From Smithella sp. (lineage in GTDB: Bacteria; Desulfobacterota; Syntrophia; Syntrophales; Smithellaceae), in contig SCVW01000002.1 of NCBI GenBank assembly GCA_007244375.1, positions 1 through 64,000 of the forward strand: a stretch of 64,000 nt of DNA, given 5' to 3'. Position numbers and translations under genes: made by a program. The notes beneath the pieces are model-generated. The model worked only from the letters and a program-made list of their open reading frames with translations, searched no databases and was not told where the DNA came from. Each line of letters starts with the position of its first letter. Position 1 is the first letter of the stretch. Positions 16,936 to 25,573 of this stretch are shown one piece after another.

Positions 16936-18519
16936 ATGAAAAACAAAATATTGGTTTACGACACAACTTTGCGGGACGGCACCCAGGGAGAGCAAACAAA
17001 TTTTTCGGCGGAGGAGAAGTTGCGTATTGCCCAGCGTCTTGACGATGTTCATTTCCATTATATCGAGGGTGGCTGGCCTGGTTCCAATCCTAAAGACGCA
17101 CGTTTTTTTGAAATGGCCAAAAGTGTTAAGTTCAAAAATTCACGCCTGACTGCCTTCGGCAGCACGCGTCGTGCCCATACAAAAACCGAATCATGTCCTA
17201 ATTTAAAAGCTTTGATAAAGGCTGACACTTCCGCTGTTGCTATTGTCGGTAAATCATGGGACCTGCATGTAACCGAAATTCTTAAAACGGATATTGATGA
17301 AAACCTGGCGATGATTGCCGATTCCATCGAATATCTTAAATCTATGGGCAAAGAGGTTCTTTTTGATGCTGAACACTTTTTCGACGGCTATAAGAATAAT
17401 TCCCGCTATACAACAAAAGTTGTAAAGACGGCCTTGGCTGCCGGGTCTGATTTTATTGCTCTTTGCGATACCAACGGTGGCTCTCTTCCTCATGAAATCT
17501 GTGCCATTGTAAAAAGAATATCTTCTCATATTCCTTTGGAAAAATTGGCAATTCACACACACAATGACTGTGGGCTTGCCGTAGCGAATTCCATTGCTGC
17601 TGTGCAGAAAGGCGTAGTGATGGTTCAGGGAACTGTCAATGGTTACGGAGAAAGATGCGGGAATGCCGATTTGATTTCAGTGATTGCCAACTTGCAGTTA
17701 AAGATGGGGAAAAAATGTTTGCCGCCGGAATCGATCAGACAGCTTACTAATCTCTCTCATTACATCAGTGATGTAGCCAATGTTCCGCCGATTAATTCCC
17801 GACCTTTTGTGGGACGCAGCGCATTTGCGCATAAAGGCGGCGTGCATGTAAGCGGTATAGTTAAAAACTCGGTTGCCTATGAGCATATTCAGCCGGAGCT
17901 GGTCGGCAACCACCGGCGCGTTTTGGTTTCCGACCTTGCAGGGAAAAGCAATGTTGAATATAAAGCAAAGGAGCTGGGCATTGATTTGGCTAAAAACGAT
18001 GCAGTCAGTAAAAAGATAGTGCACGAAGTCAAACTCATGGAAGACCGCGGATTTCAGTTTGATGCCGCCGATGGTTCGCTTTCTCTGTTGATCAAGAAAG
18101 CGATCGGTGAATTTGTTGCGCCTTTCAATCTGGAAACATTCAGTGTGATTACTTCCCGCACGGAAAATAATCCGTGCCTTTCTCAGGCGACCATCAAGAT
18201 ATCGGTTGCCGGCGAAGAGGAATTGACGGCCGCGGAAGGAAATGGTCCGGTAAACGCACTTGATCAGGCCTTACGTAAGGCGCTGACGAAGTTTTATCCG
18301 CAAATCAAGGATATGCACCTGGTGGATTTCAAAGTGCGCACACTGGAAGGTTCAGAAGGCACAGCCGCCGGTGTACGTGTTCTTGTGGATTCGACGGATG
18401 GTGAAGAAGTCTGGAGTACTATCGGTGTTTCCGAAAATATTATTGAAGCTAGTTGGCAGGCGCTTGTAGACAGTATTCAGTATAAATTGAGTAAGGAGGA
18501 AAACCTTAACCTAAAATGA
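16936..18519 (+). CDS. cimA: (R)-citramalate synthase
   Basis: 527 residues. Condenses acetyl-CoA with pyruvate to (R)-citramalate, the first step of the threonine-independent route to isoleucine. The N-terminal TIM barrel begins YDTTLRDGTQGEQTNFSAEEK, with metal/substrate residues in DTTLRDG and HTHNDCGLAVANS; the length, the YIEGGWPGSNPKD segment and the GTVNGYGERCGNADL segment are those of the CimA subgroup rather than LeuA. Residues after about 390 form the LeuA-type allosteric dimerisation domain (VRTLEGSEGTAAGVRVLVDS), the probable site of isoleucine feedback. AAGGAGAAGGG precedes the ATG. Expression is predicted to be controlled by the attenuator directly upstream. Confidence 0.93.
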   Translation: MKNKILVYDTTLRDGTQGEQTNFSAEEKLRIAQRLDDVHFHYIEGGWPGSNPKDARFFEMAKSVKFKNSRLTAFGSTRRAHTKTESCPNLKALIKADTSAVAIVGKSWDLHVTEILKTDIDENLAMIADSIEYLKSMGKEVLFDAEHFFDGYKNNSRYTTKVVKTALAAGSDFIALCDTNGGSLPHEICAIVKRISSHIPLEKLAIHTHNDCGLAVANSIAAVQKGVVMVQGTVNGYGERCGNADLISVIANLQLKMGKKCLPPESIRQLTNLSHYISDVANVPPINSRPFVGRSAFAHKGGVHVSGIVKNSVAYEHIQPELVGNHRRVLVSDLAGKSNVEYKAKELGIDLAKNDAVSKKIVHEVKLMEDRGFQFDAADGSLSLLIKKAIGEFVAPFNLETFSVITSRTENNPCLSQATIKISVAGEEELTAAEGNGPVNALDQALRKALTKFYPQIKDMHLVDFKVRTLEGSEGTAAGVRVLVDSTDGEEVWSTIGVSENIIEASWQALVDSIQYKLSKEENLNLK

Positions 18520-18622
18520 TAACAGGCATAATCCTTAGTTTCCTGCAAAGCTCTCGTTGCGAAAGAATCATTTTTGGTATATGACCTTTATGAAAGTTAG
18601 TAAAATTACAGGAAATTAGAAG

Positions 18623-19231
18623 ATGTTGCTATCGATTAACAATCTGAATCCGCAAATGCGGCTAATAAAAAAAGCCGCGGATGTCCTGCGTGAGGGAGGA
18701 ATAATTATTTATCCGACGGACACGGTTTACGGATTAGGCTGTGATTTATCAAATAAAAAAGGTATTGAAAAAATTTACGAGTTAAAAAGACGAAACAGGA
18801 AACAACCGTTGAGTTTTGTCTGTTCGGATCTAAAACATATTAGTCAGTACGCCAAAGTTACCGACTATGCGTATAAAACAATGAAGAGGCTTTTACCGGG
18901 AGCTTATACTTTTATTCTGGAGGCTTCCCGTCTGGTACCAAAAATTATTTTACCGAAAAGGTCAACAACAGGTATAAGAGTGCCGGACAATAAGATTTGT
19001 CTGACACTGGTTAAAGAACTGGGACAACCGATAATCAGTACCAGCGTTAAAACAGAGCAGGGAGAGACTTTGGGAGATCCTTCTGCTATCAAAGAATATT
19101 TTGGCCGCACGGTTGACTTAATTATTGATGGTGGTATTATTGTACCGCAACCATCCAGTGTTATCAGCCTTGTGGGCGACGACATAGAAATTATAAGAAT
19201 AGGAAAAGGCGATATAAGCGCCTTTCTATAA
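18623..19231 (+). CDS. Sua5/YciO/YrdC-family protein (threonylcarbamoyl-AMP synthase fold)
   Basis: 202 residues of a single YrdC-type domain. Nucleotide/bicarbonate-binding features are visible: IIYPTDTVYGLGCD (residues 28-41), ELKRRNRKQPLSFVC (the K-R-x-S/N region), LPGAYTFIL and TTGIRVPDN. The family makes threonylcarbamoyl-AMP for t6A37 in ANN-decoding tRNAs; the N-terminal form with INNLNPQMRLIKKAADVLREGG is closer to YciO, whose cellular role is less certain. About 100 bp after cimA and 96 bp before the RNase gene, same strand, so possibly co-transcribed with the latter. Confidence 0.85.
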   Translation: MLLSINNLNPQMRLIKKAADVLREGGIIIYPTDTVYGLGCDLSNKKGIEKIYELKRRNRKQPLSFVCSDLKHISQYAKVTDYAYKTMKRLLPGAYTFILEASRLVPKIILPKRSTTGIRVPDNKICLTLVKELGQPIISTSVKTEQGETLGDPSAIKEYFGRTVDLIIDGGIIVPQPSSVISLVGDDIEIIRIGKGDISAFL

Positions 19232-19327
19232 ATACAACAGGTCGAGCGGATATTTGTGAATAGACACACAAAAAGTCTATTGCAGCATGGATAAGCGTAA
19301 AAATATCAGCGACCAAAAAGGATATTT

Positions 19328-21172
19328 ATGAAACACACAATGCTCGTTAACGCTGTTCATAAAGAACAGATGCGGATGGCTACGGTTAATGAGAAGGGCA
19401 TTTTGGTTGATTTCAATATCGAAATGCCGACAAAAGAACCGATTACCGGCAATATTTATAAAGGCAAGGTTCTTAAAGTTGAACGTGGTCTGCAGGCTGC
19501 CTTTGTTGATTATGGCGGCAGCAAAGACGGTTTCCTTCCGCTCAAAGACGTCAATCCTGAATATTTCACAGAGCAGGGAAACGGCCAATCCAACGGCAAA
19601 CCGATTTTAAAAGTCGGACAGGAAATAATCGTTCAAGCCGTAAGAGAAGCAATAGGCAACAAAGGGGCTCTGCTTTCTTCATATATTTCTCTGCCCGGCA
19701 GATATCTAGTTTTACTGCCCAATAAACCCGGTAGCGGCATCTCCCGCAAAGTGGAAGATGAAGAAGACCGCCAGAAAATAAAAAACATAATGAAGCAAAT
19801 TAAAATCCCCGAACATATGGGATTTATAGTACGGACTGCGGGGTACAACCGGACAAAGCAGGAAATGTCCCGCGACTATCAGCATTTGGTACGTCTTTGG
19901 AAAGAAATCAACAGAAAAGCGGGCAGTCTTAATAAAACTTCCCTTATCTATCAGGAAACGGATTTCGGTGTGCGCAGTCTACGCGATTACCTCACTTCGG
20001 AAGTTGACGAGATTCTGGTTGATGATCTGGAAACTTTCCGCAAAATGCGGGCTTATTTACGGGCTATTTCTCCGCGTAATATAAAAATGCTCAAACATTA
20101 CAAAGAAAAAACTCCTCTTTTCGACAATTATAAGCTGGAAGATCAGATACGTGTTATTTATCAGGAACGGGTAGATCTTAAATCAGGCGGACACATTGTT
20201 ATCAATCCGACGGAGGCCATGATTACGATTGATGTTAATTCGGGACGCGCTTCCAATAAGAAAAATATTGAAGAAACAGCCTTTAAAACTAATATTGAAG
20301 CAAGCGAAGAAATTGCCAGACAACTACGGTTAAGGGATTTAGGTGGATTGATTGTTATTGATTTCATTGACATGACGGATAAAAAACATATTGCCGAAGT
20401 AGAGAAAGCTTTCAAAACAGCGCTCAGTATCGATAAAGCACGAATTCAGCTCTCACGTATTTCCAAGTTCGGAATACTCGAACTATCACGACAAAAGAAA
20501 CAGTCGACAATTCAGGAAATCAGTTACACAAAATGTCCTTTCTGCAAAGGCAGCGGTTTGCGTCAATCTCTGGAAGCTGCTGCTCTGGGAGCTTTTCGTA
20601 AAATTGAATCAGAGGCTGTCAAAGGAATTTGTTCTGAATTAAAAATAATCCTGCCTCACGAAATTGCCGATTATATTCTCAACCGCAAAAGAAGCGAATT
20701 GTTGGATTTGGAATTAGAGTTCGATATTGCTTTGAACATTGCAGGCAGTGCGGAAATACCCTGGGATAAGGTAGTAATACAGCAAATAGCCAAGAATCAT
20801 GTTGATGATCAGGACAATACGGAAGAAATAAAGGATGCGGAAACTCAAGAGGCGTCGAGGGCACTTATTGAGGAAAAAGTCTCAGTAAACGGAGAAAAGC
20901 GCACTAAAAAGAAAAACCGCCGGAGACCGCGGCACAAGAAGAGAAAACCGATGGAAGCGTCAACCGAAACATCTCTGGCAATGAATGGTGTACCCGAGAT
21001 TGTTCAGGAAGTTCAGGGGGAAGATAATTTGCCGGCAGCGAATACTCCGGCGAAATCCAGTCCTTTTATTATTGAACCGGCTAGGCCTGAAAAAGACAAT
21101 GTTAATTCAAGACCGGATGAGCAGAAAAATAATATTAGTGAACCAGAAACAAACAGAAAAGATGAAGAGTAG
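19328..21172 (+). CDS. rng: Ribonuclease E/G family endoribonuclease
   Basis: 614 residues. N-terminal S1 RNA-binding domain (about 35-130, GNIYKGKVLKVERGLQAAFVDYG), then the RNase E/G catalytic domain. The metal-binding aspartates are in ITIDVNSGR and VIDFIDM, and the Zn-link cysteines in CPFCKGSG. Residues from about 505 form a low-complexity tail, first acidic, then strongly basic (KRTKKKNRRRPRHKKRKP) and then E/P-rich; this resembles a shortened RNA-binding/scaffold tail and makes the protein longer than E. coli RNase G (489). Role: 16S rRNA 5'-end maturation and mRNA decay. AAGGAT precedes the ATG. Followed by dispersed repeat copy B. Confidence 0.93.
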   Translation: MKHTMLVNAVHKEQMRMATVNEKGILVDFNIEMPTKEPITGNIYKGKVLKVERGLQAAFVDYGGSKDGFLPLKDVNPEYFTEQGNGQSNGKPILKVGQEIIVQAVREAIGNKGALLSSYISLPGRYLVLLPNKPGSGISRKVEDEEDRQKIKNIMKQIKIPEHMGFIVRTAGYNRTKQEMSRDYQHLVRLWKEINRKAGSLNKTSLIYQETDFGVRSLRDYLTSEVDEILVDDLETFRKMRAYLRAISPRNIKMLKHYKEKTPLFDNYKLEDQIRVIYQERVDLKSGGHIVINPTEAMITIDVNSGRASNKKNIEETAFKTNIEASEEIARQLRLRDLGGLIVIDFIDMTDKKHIAEVEKAFKTALSIDKARIQLSRISKFGILELSRQKKQSTIQEISYTKCPFCKGSGLRQSLEAAALGAFRKIESEAVKGICSELKIILPHEIADYILNRKRSELLDLELEFDIALNIAGSAEIPWDKVVIQQIAKNHVDDQDNTEEIKDAETQEASRALIEEKVSVNGEKRTKKKNRRRPRHKKRKPMEASTETSLAMNGVPEIVQEVQGEDNLPAANTPAKSSPFIIEPARPEKDNVNSRPDEQKNNISEPETNRKDEE

Positions 21173-21193
21173 GAAATAAAATCGTCATTATTT

Positions 21194-21314
21194 GCCATTT
21201 CTAAATCAAAGATGATATCGAGGCGGCTAGGCGAAGGCGACGAGGCGTATTTTACATACGTTGAGGAAGCCGACAACGACGCCAACAAAGATAGCGCTTT
21301 GATTTAGGAATGGC
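21194..21314. repeat. Dispersed inverted-repeat element, copy B
   Basis: A 121-bp element ending in GCCATTTCTAAATCAAAG (21194-21211) and CTTTGATTTAGGAATGGC (21297-21314), matching as an inverted repeat with a single mismatch. The core has GACGAGGCGTATTTTACATACG. It fills the gap between the convergent rng and proC genes (rng stop at 21172, proC stop at 21316), where it could act as a two-way terminator. Same family as 1303-1419 and, with nearly the same ends, 31988-32121. Confidence 0.7.
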
Positions 21315-21315
21315 A

Positions 21316-22134
21316 TTATTTGCCGCTGGCCAATTCCTTAGATCGCTGGGTCGCTGCTTTGACGGCAGAAGCGATTATTTTACGTATTTCTTTTTCTTCC
21401 ATTATCTTCAAACCTGCGGCGGTAGTACCGCCCGGCGATGTCACCATTTCCCTCAGATGCGCCGGTTCCTTGTCACTTTCCAAGCAAAGGCGGGCAGCTC
21501 CCAGCATTGTTTGCACCGCCAGTTTTTTAGCCAGATTGCGGGACAAACCGGTTTTAAATCCGGCTTCAATCAATGCTTCGATGATCAGAAAAAAATAGGC
21601 GGGGCCGCTTCCACTCAAGGCGGTTATGGCGTCCATCAGTTTTTCTTCAACCTCGTGGCTGACGCCCACAGCATCAAAAATAGTGCGCGTAAGTTTGACA
21701 TCACCGGCTTTTGCATAACGTCCTGCGGTGACAGCTGCAGTTCCTTCTCCAACAAGGGCCGGCGTATTGGGCATTACCCTTACAACCCGTACACCTTTGG
21801 CTAAAGATTTTTCGATAAAATTTGTTGTGATTCCTGCGGCAATGGAAATGACAACTTTTGCTTTGTTAACGGCCGGTTTGATCTCCTGCAACGTTGCAGC
21901 CATACTTTGCGGCTTGACAGCAAGAATAATTATATTCACACTTTTTACTGTTTTTTCGTTATTACTGGAGACTCTTAATTTCAGAGATGAACGGAGGAAA
22001 TCCAGTCTTGCGGCATCGACATCAGTAACTATGATATTTTTAGCAGAAATTATTTTTTGATCAATTAGACCATGAGCAATTATACTGCCCATTTTCCCGC
22101 CACCGATAATGGCTATCTTCTTGTCTTTAAGCAT
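21316..22134 (-). CDS. proC: Pyrroline-5-carboxylate reductase
   Basis: 272 residues, the usual ProC length. Catalyses NAD(P)H-dependent reduction of pyrroline-5-carboxylate, the last step of proline synthesis. Rossmann motif IGGGKMGSIIAHGL at residues 9-22; NADP-site VKPQSM; MPNTPALVGEG; and the C-terminal ProC signature DAITALSGSGPAYFFLIIEAL with the dimerisation helices following (REMVTSPGGTTAAGL). Minus strand, convergent with rng and divergent from the hydrolase gene; no partner genes of proline synthesis nearby. Confidence 0.95.
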   Translation of the reverse strand: MLKDKKIAIIGGGKMGSIIAHGLIDQKIISAKNIIVTDVDAARLDFLRSSLKLRVSSNNEKTVKSVNIIILAVKPQSMAATLQEIKPAVNKAKVVISIAAGITTNFIEKSLAKGVRVVRVMPNTPALVGEGTAAVTAGRYAKAGDVKLTRTIFDAVGVSHEVEEKLMDAITALSGSGPAYFFLIIEALIEAGFKTGLSRNLAKKLAVQTMLGAARLCLESDKEPAHLREMVTSPGGTTAAGLKIMEEKEIRKIIASAVKAATQRSKELASGK

Positions 22135-22290
22135 AATCTATTTCCTCCACAACAATTATTCCCTCGATTTTTTCTTTTATCTTGTTAACACAAATCCAGT
22201 CAAGTATTTTCATTAATGAAATCCAAGCTTCAGAAACAGAGTGCACTGAAACTTGCTAATTGAATTATCCCGGCATAGTCGGAGGGCAAA

Positions 22291-22377
22291 ATGCCTGTGG
22301 CTGATTCTTTCATTGCATTAAAATTTGCTTTTGTGATACTTAAACTCCAGGAGAAAATTCATGCTGAAATATCTTGA
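22291..22377 (+). CDS. Possible small upstream ORF (28 codons) before the hydrolase
   Basis: ATG at 22291 has a strong Shine-Dalgarno, GGAGG, 5 bp upstream, and opens a 28-codon frame starting MPVADSFIALKFAFVILKLQ that stops at 22377, overlapping the first 17 bases of the hydrolase gene in another frame. It could be a translated leader that couples to the hydrolase, or chance. No family recognised. Confidence 0.25.
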   Translation: MPVADSFIALKFAFVILKLQEKIHAEIS

Positions 22378-23164
22378 CATTGATTCTGTAAAAATTGCCT
22401 GTCTAATGGGCAAGAGTGATTCCGGCGCGCATAAAAAAAGTCTGATTTTCATCCACGGCTCAGGCGGCGACCATACCGCATGGTTGAATCAGTATGCGCA
22501 ACTCAAAGAAAAGTATAATACAGCGATGATTGACCTTCCCGGACACGGACGGTCAGAAGGGAGCGGTGAGAGTCATGTAAAAGATTACGGTATCTGGATA
22601 AATAAACTGCTGGATGCTCTCGCACTAAATGAACCGATACTTGTGGGGCATTCCCTAGGTGCGGCCATTGCGCTTCAATTTGCCATCGACCATTCCGAAA
22701 AAATCACAGGTATCGTCTGCCTCGGCGGCGGAATGAAAATGCCGGTAAATCCTTTTATGCTGGAATTTTTAAAAACAAATCCGGTGGAAATGCCCGCGGA
22801 GATAACGGAATTGATCTGCAAATTCTCGCTGGCGAAAGAAAACCGTTTCCGACTTTCCGCGGTGCTGCAAAAGAATATTTCACAGTCGAAAGTCAATATT
22901 TTATACGGCGATCTTTCGGCGTGTAATGAATTGGACTTGACCAGGGAGACGGAAAAAATATCAGTTCCTGTTTTGATTGTTTGCGGAGCGGAAGACAAGA
23001 TGACGCCGCCGGACCTATCCCGTGAGCTTGCCGCAAAAATTAAAAATTCAAGTCTGGAAATCATCGCCAGCGCCGGTCATATGGTCATGCTGGAGCAACC
23101 GGCGGAGTTGGAAAAAGCTTTGGATAAATTTACCGCGTCGATTTCCACGTCAGGTTCCACCTGA
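22361..23164 (+). CDS. Alpha/beta-hydrolase
   Basis: 267 residues of one alpha/beta-hydrolase domain. Oxyanion segment LIFIHGSGGDHTAW (residues 28-41); nucleophile elbow VGHSLGAAIA with Ser in GHSLG; acid in VCGAEDKMTPP; and catalytic His in ASAGHMVMLEQP. All three triad residues are present, so it should be active, but the substrate is not predictable. AGGAG lies 8 bp before the ATG. 33 bp upstream of yggT on the same strand, and probably first in a hydrolase-yggT-DUF167-murJ run. Confidence 0.88.
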   Translation: MLKYLDIDSVKIACLMGKSDSGAHKKSLIFIHGSGGDHTAWLNQYAQLKEKYNTAMIDLPGHGRSEGSGESHVKDYGIWINKLLDALALNEPILVGHSLGAAIALQFAIDHSEKITGIVCLGGGMKMPVNPFMLEFLKTNPVEMPAEITELICKFSLAKENRFRLSAVLQKNISQSKVNILYGDLSACNELDLTRETEKISVPVLIVCGAEDKMTPPDLSRELAAKIKNSSLEIIASAGHMVMLEQPAELEKALDKFTASISTSGST

Positions 23165-23197
23165 AGACGAAAGCGGTTTCATAAGAGAGGTTTTTTT

Positions 23198-23494
23198 ATG
23201 TTTGTTTTAAGTAATTTGATGATTGCGTTGGCAAAGATCATAGATGTCGTATTGACCATTTATATGTGGATCATTATTTTCCGCGCCTTGATATCCTGGG
23301 TTAATCCCGATCCCTACAACCAAATTGTGATATTTTTGTATCGAGTGACCGAACCGGTTCTTGGGCCTATCCGCCGGAAATTGCCTATGGGCAATGTGGG
23401 AATAGATTTTTCACCGGTTATTGTTTTATTGATTATTCTTTTTCTTAAATATTTTCTGATCGAAACCATGATTCAACTGGCGCAGCGTATTTGA
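23198..23494 (+). CDS. YggT-family membrane protein
   Basis: 98 residues, two hydrophobic segments: LMIALAKIIDVVLTIYMWIIIFRALISWV (about 5-33) and FSPVIVLLIILFLKYFLI. Between them lies the family-typical ISWVNPDPYNQIVIFLYRVTEPVLGPIRRKLP. YggT (CcmB/YlmG group) proteins are small inner-membrane proteins linked to cell division or envelope processes and commonly lie beside a DUF167 gene, as here (33 bp downstream). GAGAGG precedes the ATG. Confidence 0.9.
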   Translation: MFVLSNLMIALAKIIDVVLTIYMWIIIFRALISWVNPDPYNQIVIFLYRVTEPVLGPIRRKLPMGNVGIDFSPVIVLLIILFLKYFLIETMIQLAQRI

Positions 23495-23527
23495 TTTTCT
23501 CCGGAAAGGAAATTTTCTTCGCGCGAT

Positions 23528-23866
23528 ATGATCAATCTGAAAGAATCAAAAAAAGGCCTGATCTTTGATATTCAGGTAACTCCGCATGCCTCACGCGCGG
23601 AGATCGTCTGCATTCAGGACGGTGCTTTTAAACTCAAGGTTACGGCGCCGCCGGTGGAAGGCGCGGCCAATGAGGCCTGCATAAAGTTGCTGGCCGGTGA
23701 ACTGGGACTGAAAAAAAGCCAGATGGAAATATCCTCCGGTGCGAAATCGAGAAGAAAAACCGTTACGGTTAAAAACATAAACAAAAAGGAATTGGAATTA
23801 AAGATAAACAGTTTTCTAAAGGTAAATAAAATTTTCGAACAAAAAAGTTTTTTAGAAAATACGTAA
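23528..23866 (+). CDS. DUF167 (YggU-family) protein
   Basis: 112 residues; the conserved DUF167 core covers residues 8-92: IQVTPHASRAEI, LKVTAPPVEGAANEACIKLLA, and ISSGAKSRRKTVTVKN. The last 20 residues are an extra tail. Small soluble protein of unknown function, frequently encoded next to yggT. Lies 23 bp before murJ. Confidence 0.9.
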   Translation: MINLKESKKGLIFDIQVTPHASRAEIVCIQDGAFKLKVTAPPVEGAANEACIKLLAGELGLKKSQMEISSGAKSRRKTVTVKNINKKELELKINSFLKVNKIFEQKSFLENT

Positions 23867-23889
23867 ATATAAAATACCAGAAAGTCTTT

Positions 23890-25473
23890 ATGAAAAAATC
23901 TAACTATTCAGAAAACTCCAAAGTTGCCAAGACAGCCGGAATTGTCGGTGCGGCAACCATGGTAAGTAGAATATTCGGCTTGTTACGTGATACTGTTATC
24001 GCTGCGTTTTTTGGCGCTAATTGGATGACTGACGCTTTCTGGGTTGCCTTCCGCATTCCCAATATGTTTAGAAGATTGCTGGGAGAAGGCGCTCTTACGA
24101 TATCTTTTGTTCCTGTTTTTACGGAATATCTACAGAAAAAGACAAAAGAAGAAGCTCTGGAATTGGCCTATAGCGCCTTTACTTTTCTTTCCATAATTCT
24201 AGTAGCCATTTCAATTTTAGGTATTATTTTGTCACCACTTTTAGTCGGATTGATAGCACCTGGCTTTATTTCAGAGCCGCAGAAGTTTTCATTAGCCGTT
24301 TTTTTAAATCGGCTGATGTTTCCGTACATAATTTTTATTTCACTGGTTGCTTTGTGTATGGGTGTTCTGAATTCTTTCCGGCATTTCACAGCGCCCGCTA
24401 TTTCACCTGTTATGTTAAATATTGCTATGATTACATCAGCTTTTGTCTTGCGTACGTTTTTTGCCGAGCCGATTGTTGCCCTGGCGCTAGGTGTGCTTAT
24501 TGGTGGTATTTTGCAACTCGCGATGCAATGGCCTTTCCTTCTGAAATTCGGCGTTCGGCTGAAATTTAGATTAAATTTGCGGCATCCGGGTATCAAACAG
24601 ATAAGTTTGTTAATGATACCGGCAATTCTCGGCGCTGGCGTCACTACGATTAATGTTTTTGTCGGAACTATTTTAGCTTCGTTGTTGCCCGGCGGTTCCG
24701 TGACGTATTTGTTTTATGCGGATCGGATTATGGAATTGCCCCTTGGCATTTTTGCCATTGCCATAGGAACAGCCGCTTTGCCCAGTTTCTCAAAGCACGT
24801 TGTGGCTGGTAATATGAATGAATTAAAATCTGGCATTTCTTTTTCTCTGAGGTTGATGCTTTTTTTGACTATTCCGGCAATGGTCGCGTTAATGATGCTG
24901 AACTTGCCGATTATTTCCGTTTTGTTTCAACGCCGCGCTTTTGACATTCAGGCCTCTATTTATACAGCTCAGGCATTGTTTTGTTATGCTTTGGGTTTAT
25001 GGGCTTTTTCCGTTCTTCGGGTATTTGTGTCTTCTTTTTATTCTCTCCAGGATTCGAAATGGCCGCTTAAAGCAGCGATTATAGCGATGATTGTCAATGT
25101 GACGGCGAGCGTGACTCTGATGCATCCGTTAAAACATAACGGTATTGCTTTGGCTGGTTCGATTGCCGCCTGTGTGAATGTTTTTACTCTTGCATATGTT
25201 TTGAAAAAGAAAATAGGGGCTTTCTTGGATCAAGCTTTTTTTATATCAATTTTTAAAATAATTGTATCAGCAATTTTTATGCTTGCAGTTATTTTTTTTG
25301 TTGATTTCGTAATGCCTTGGGATATTTATGCCGATTTCAGGACAAGGTTACTTTACCTAATTATTTCCATTTTTGCCGGAGCTGCATCTTTTTTTATTTG
25401 TGCATATTTTTTAAAAAGTCAGGAGATGCAAACCGTCGTTAATATAATAAAAAATAAATTAACCCGTCCATAA
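23890..25473 (+). CDS. murJ: Lipid II flippase MurJ
   Basis: 527 residues, about 14 hydrophobic spans, MATE-like MOP superfamily fold. Flips lipid II across the inner membrane for peptidoglycan synthesis. Signature segments: GAATMVSRIFGLLRDTVIAAFFGA near the N-terminus with the essential Arg in SRIFGLLRD, the NMFRRLLGEGALTISFVPVF loop, and the later YADRIMELPLGIFAIAIGTAALP. A phenylalanine- and isoleucine-rich C-terminus completes spans 13-14. Follows DUF167 closely; next gene (serS) has its own leader. Confidence 0.95.
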   Translation: MKKSNYSENSKVAKTAGIVGAATMVSRIFGLLRDTVIAAFFGANWMTDAFWVAFRIPNMFRRLLGEGALTISFVPVFTEYLQKKTKEEALELAYSAFTFLSIILVAISILGIILSPLLVGLIAPGFISEPQKFSLAVFLNRLMFPYIIFISLVALCMGVLNSFRHFTAPAISPVMLNIAMITSAFVLRTFFAEPIVALALGVLIGGILQLAMQWPFLLKFGVRLKFRLNLRHPGIKQISLLMIPAILGAGVTTINVFVGTILASLLPGGSVTYLFYADRIMELPLGIFAIAIGTAALPSFSKHVVAGNMNELKSGISFSLRLMLFLTIPAMVALMMLNLPIISVLFQRRAFDIQASIYTAQALFCYALGLWAFSVLRVFVSSFYSLQDSKWPLKAAIIAMIVNVTASVTLMHPLKHNGIALAGSIAACVNVFTLAYVLKKKIGAFLDQAFFISIFKIIVSAIFMLAVIFFVDFVMPWDIYADFRTRLLYLIISIFAGAASFFICAYFLKSQEMQTVVNIIKNKLTRP

Positions 25474-25573
25474 CATTTATTCGTCTACAAAAGCATTGAC
25501 TTCAACATCTCAAAGTGATAGGAACTTTCCTCTTTGAAAAGGAGGAAAAGTGTAAAAATCGTAAAGTTAAACT

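Noticed and set aside
25526-25546. Hairpin hiding a GGAGG in the serS leader as a possible T-box or riboswitch
   Set aside because: No T-box sequence, specifier loop or terminator is present; only a short stem is visible.
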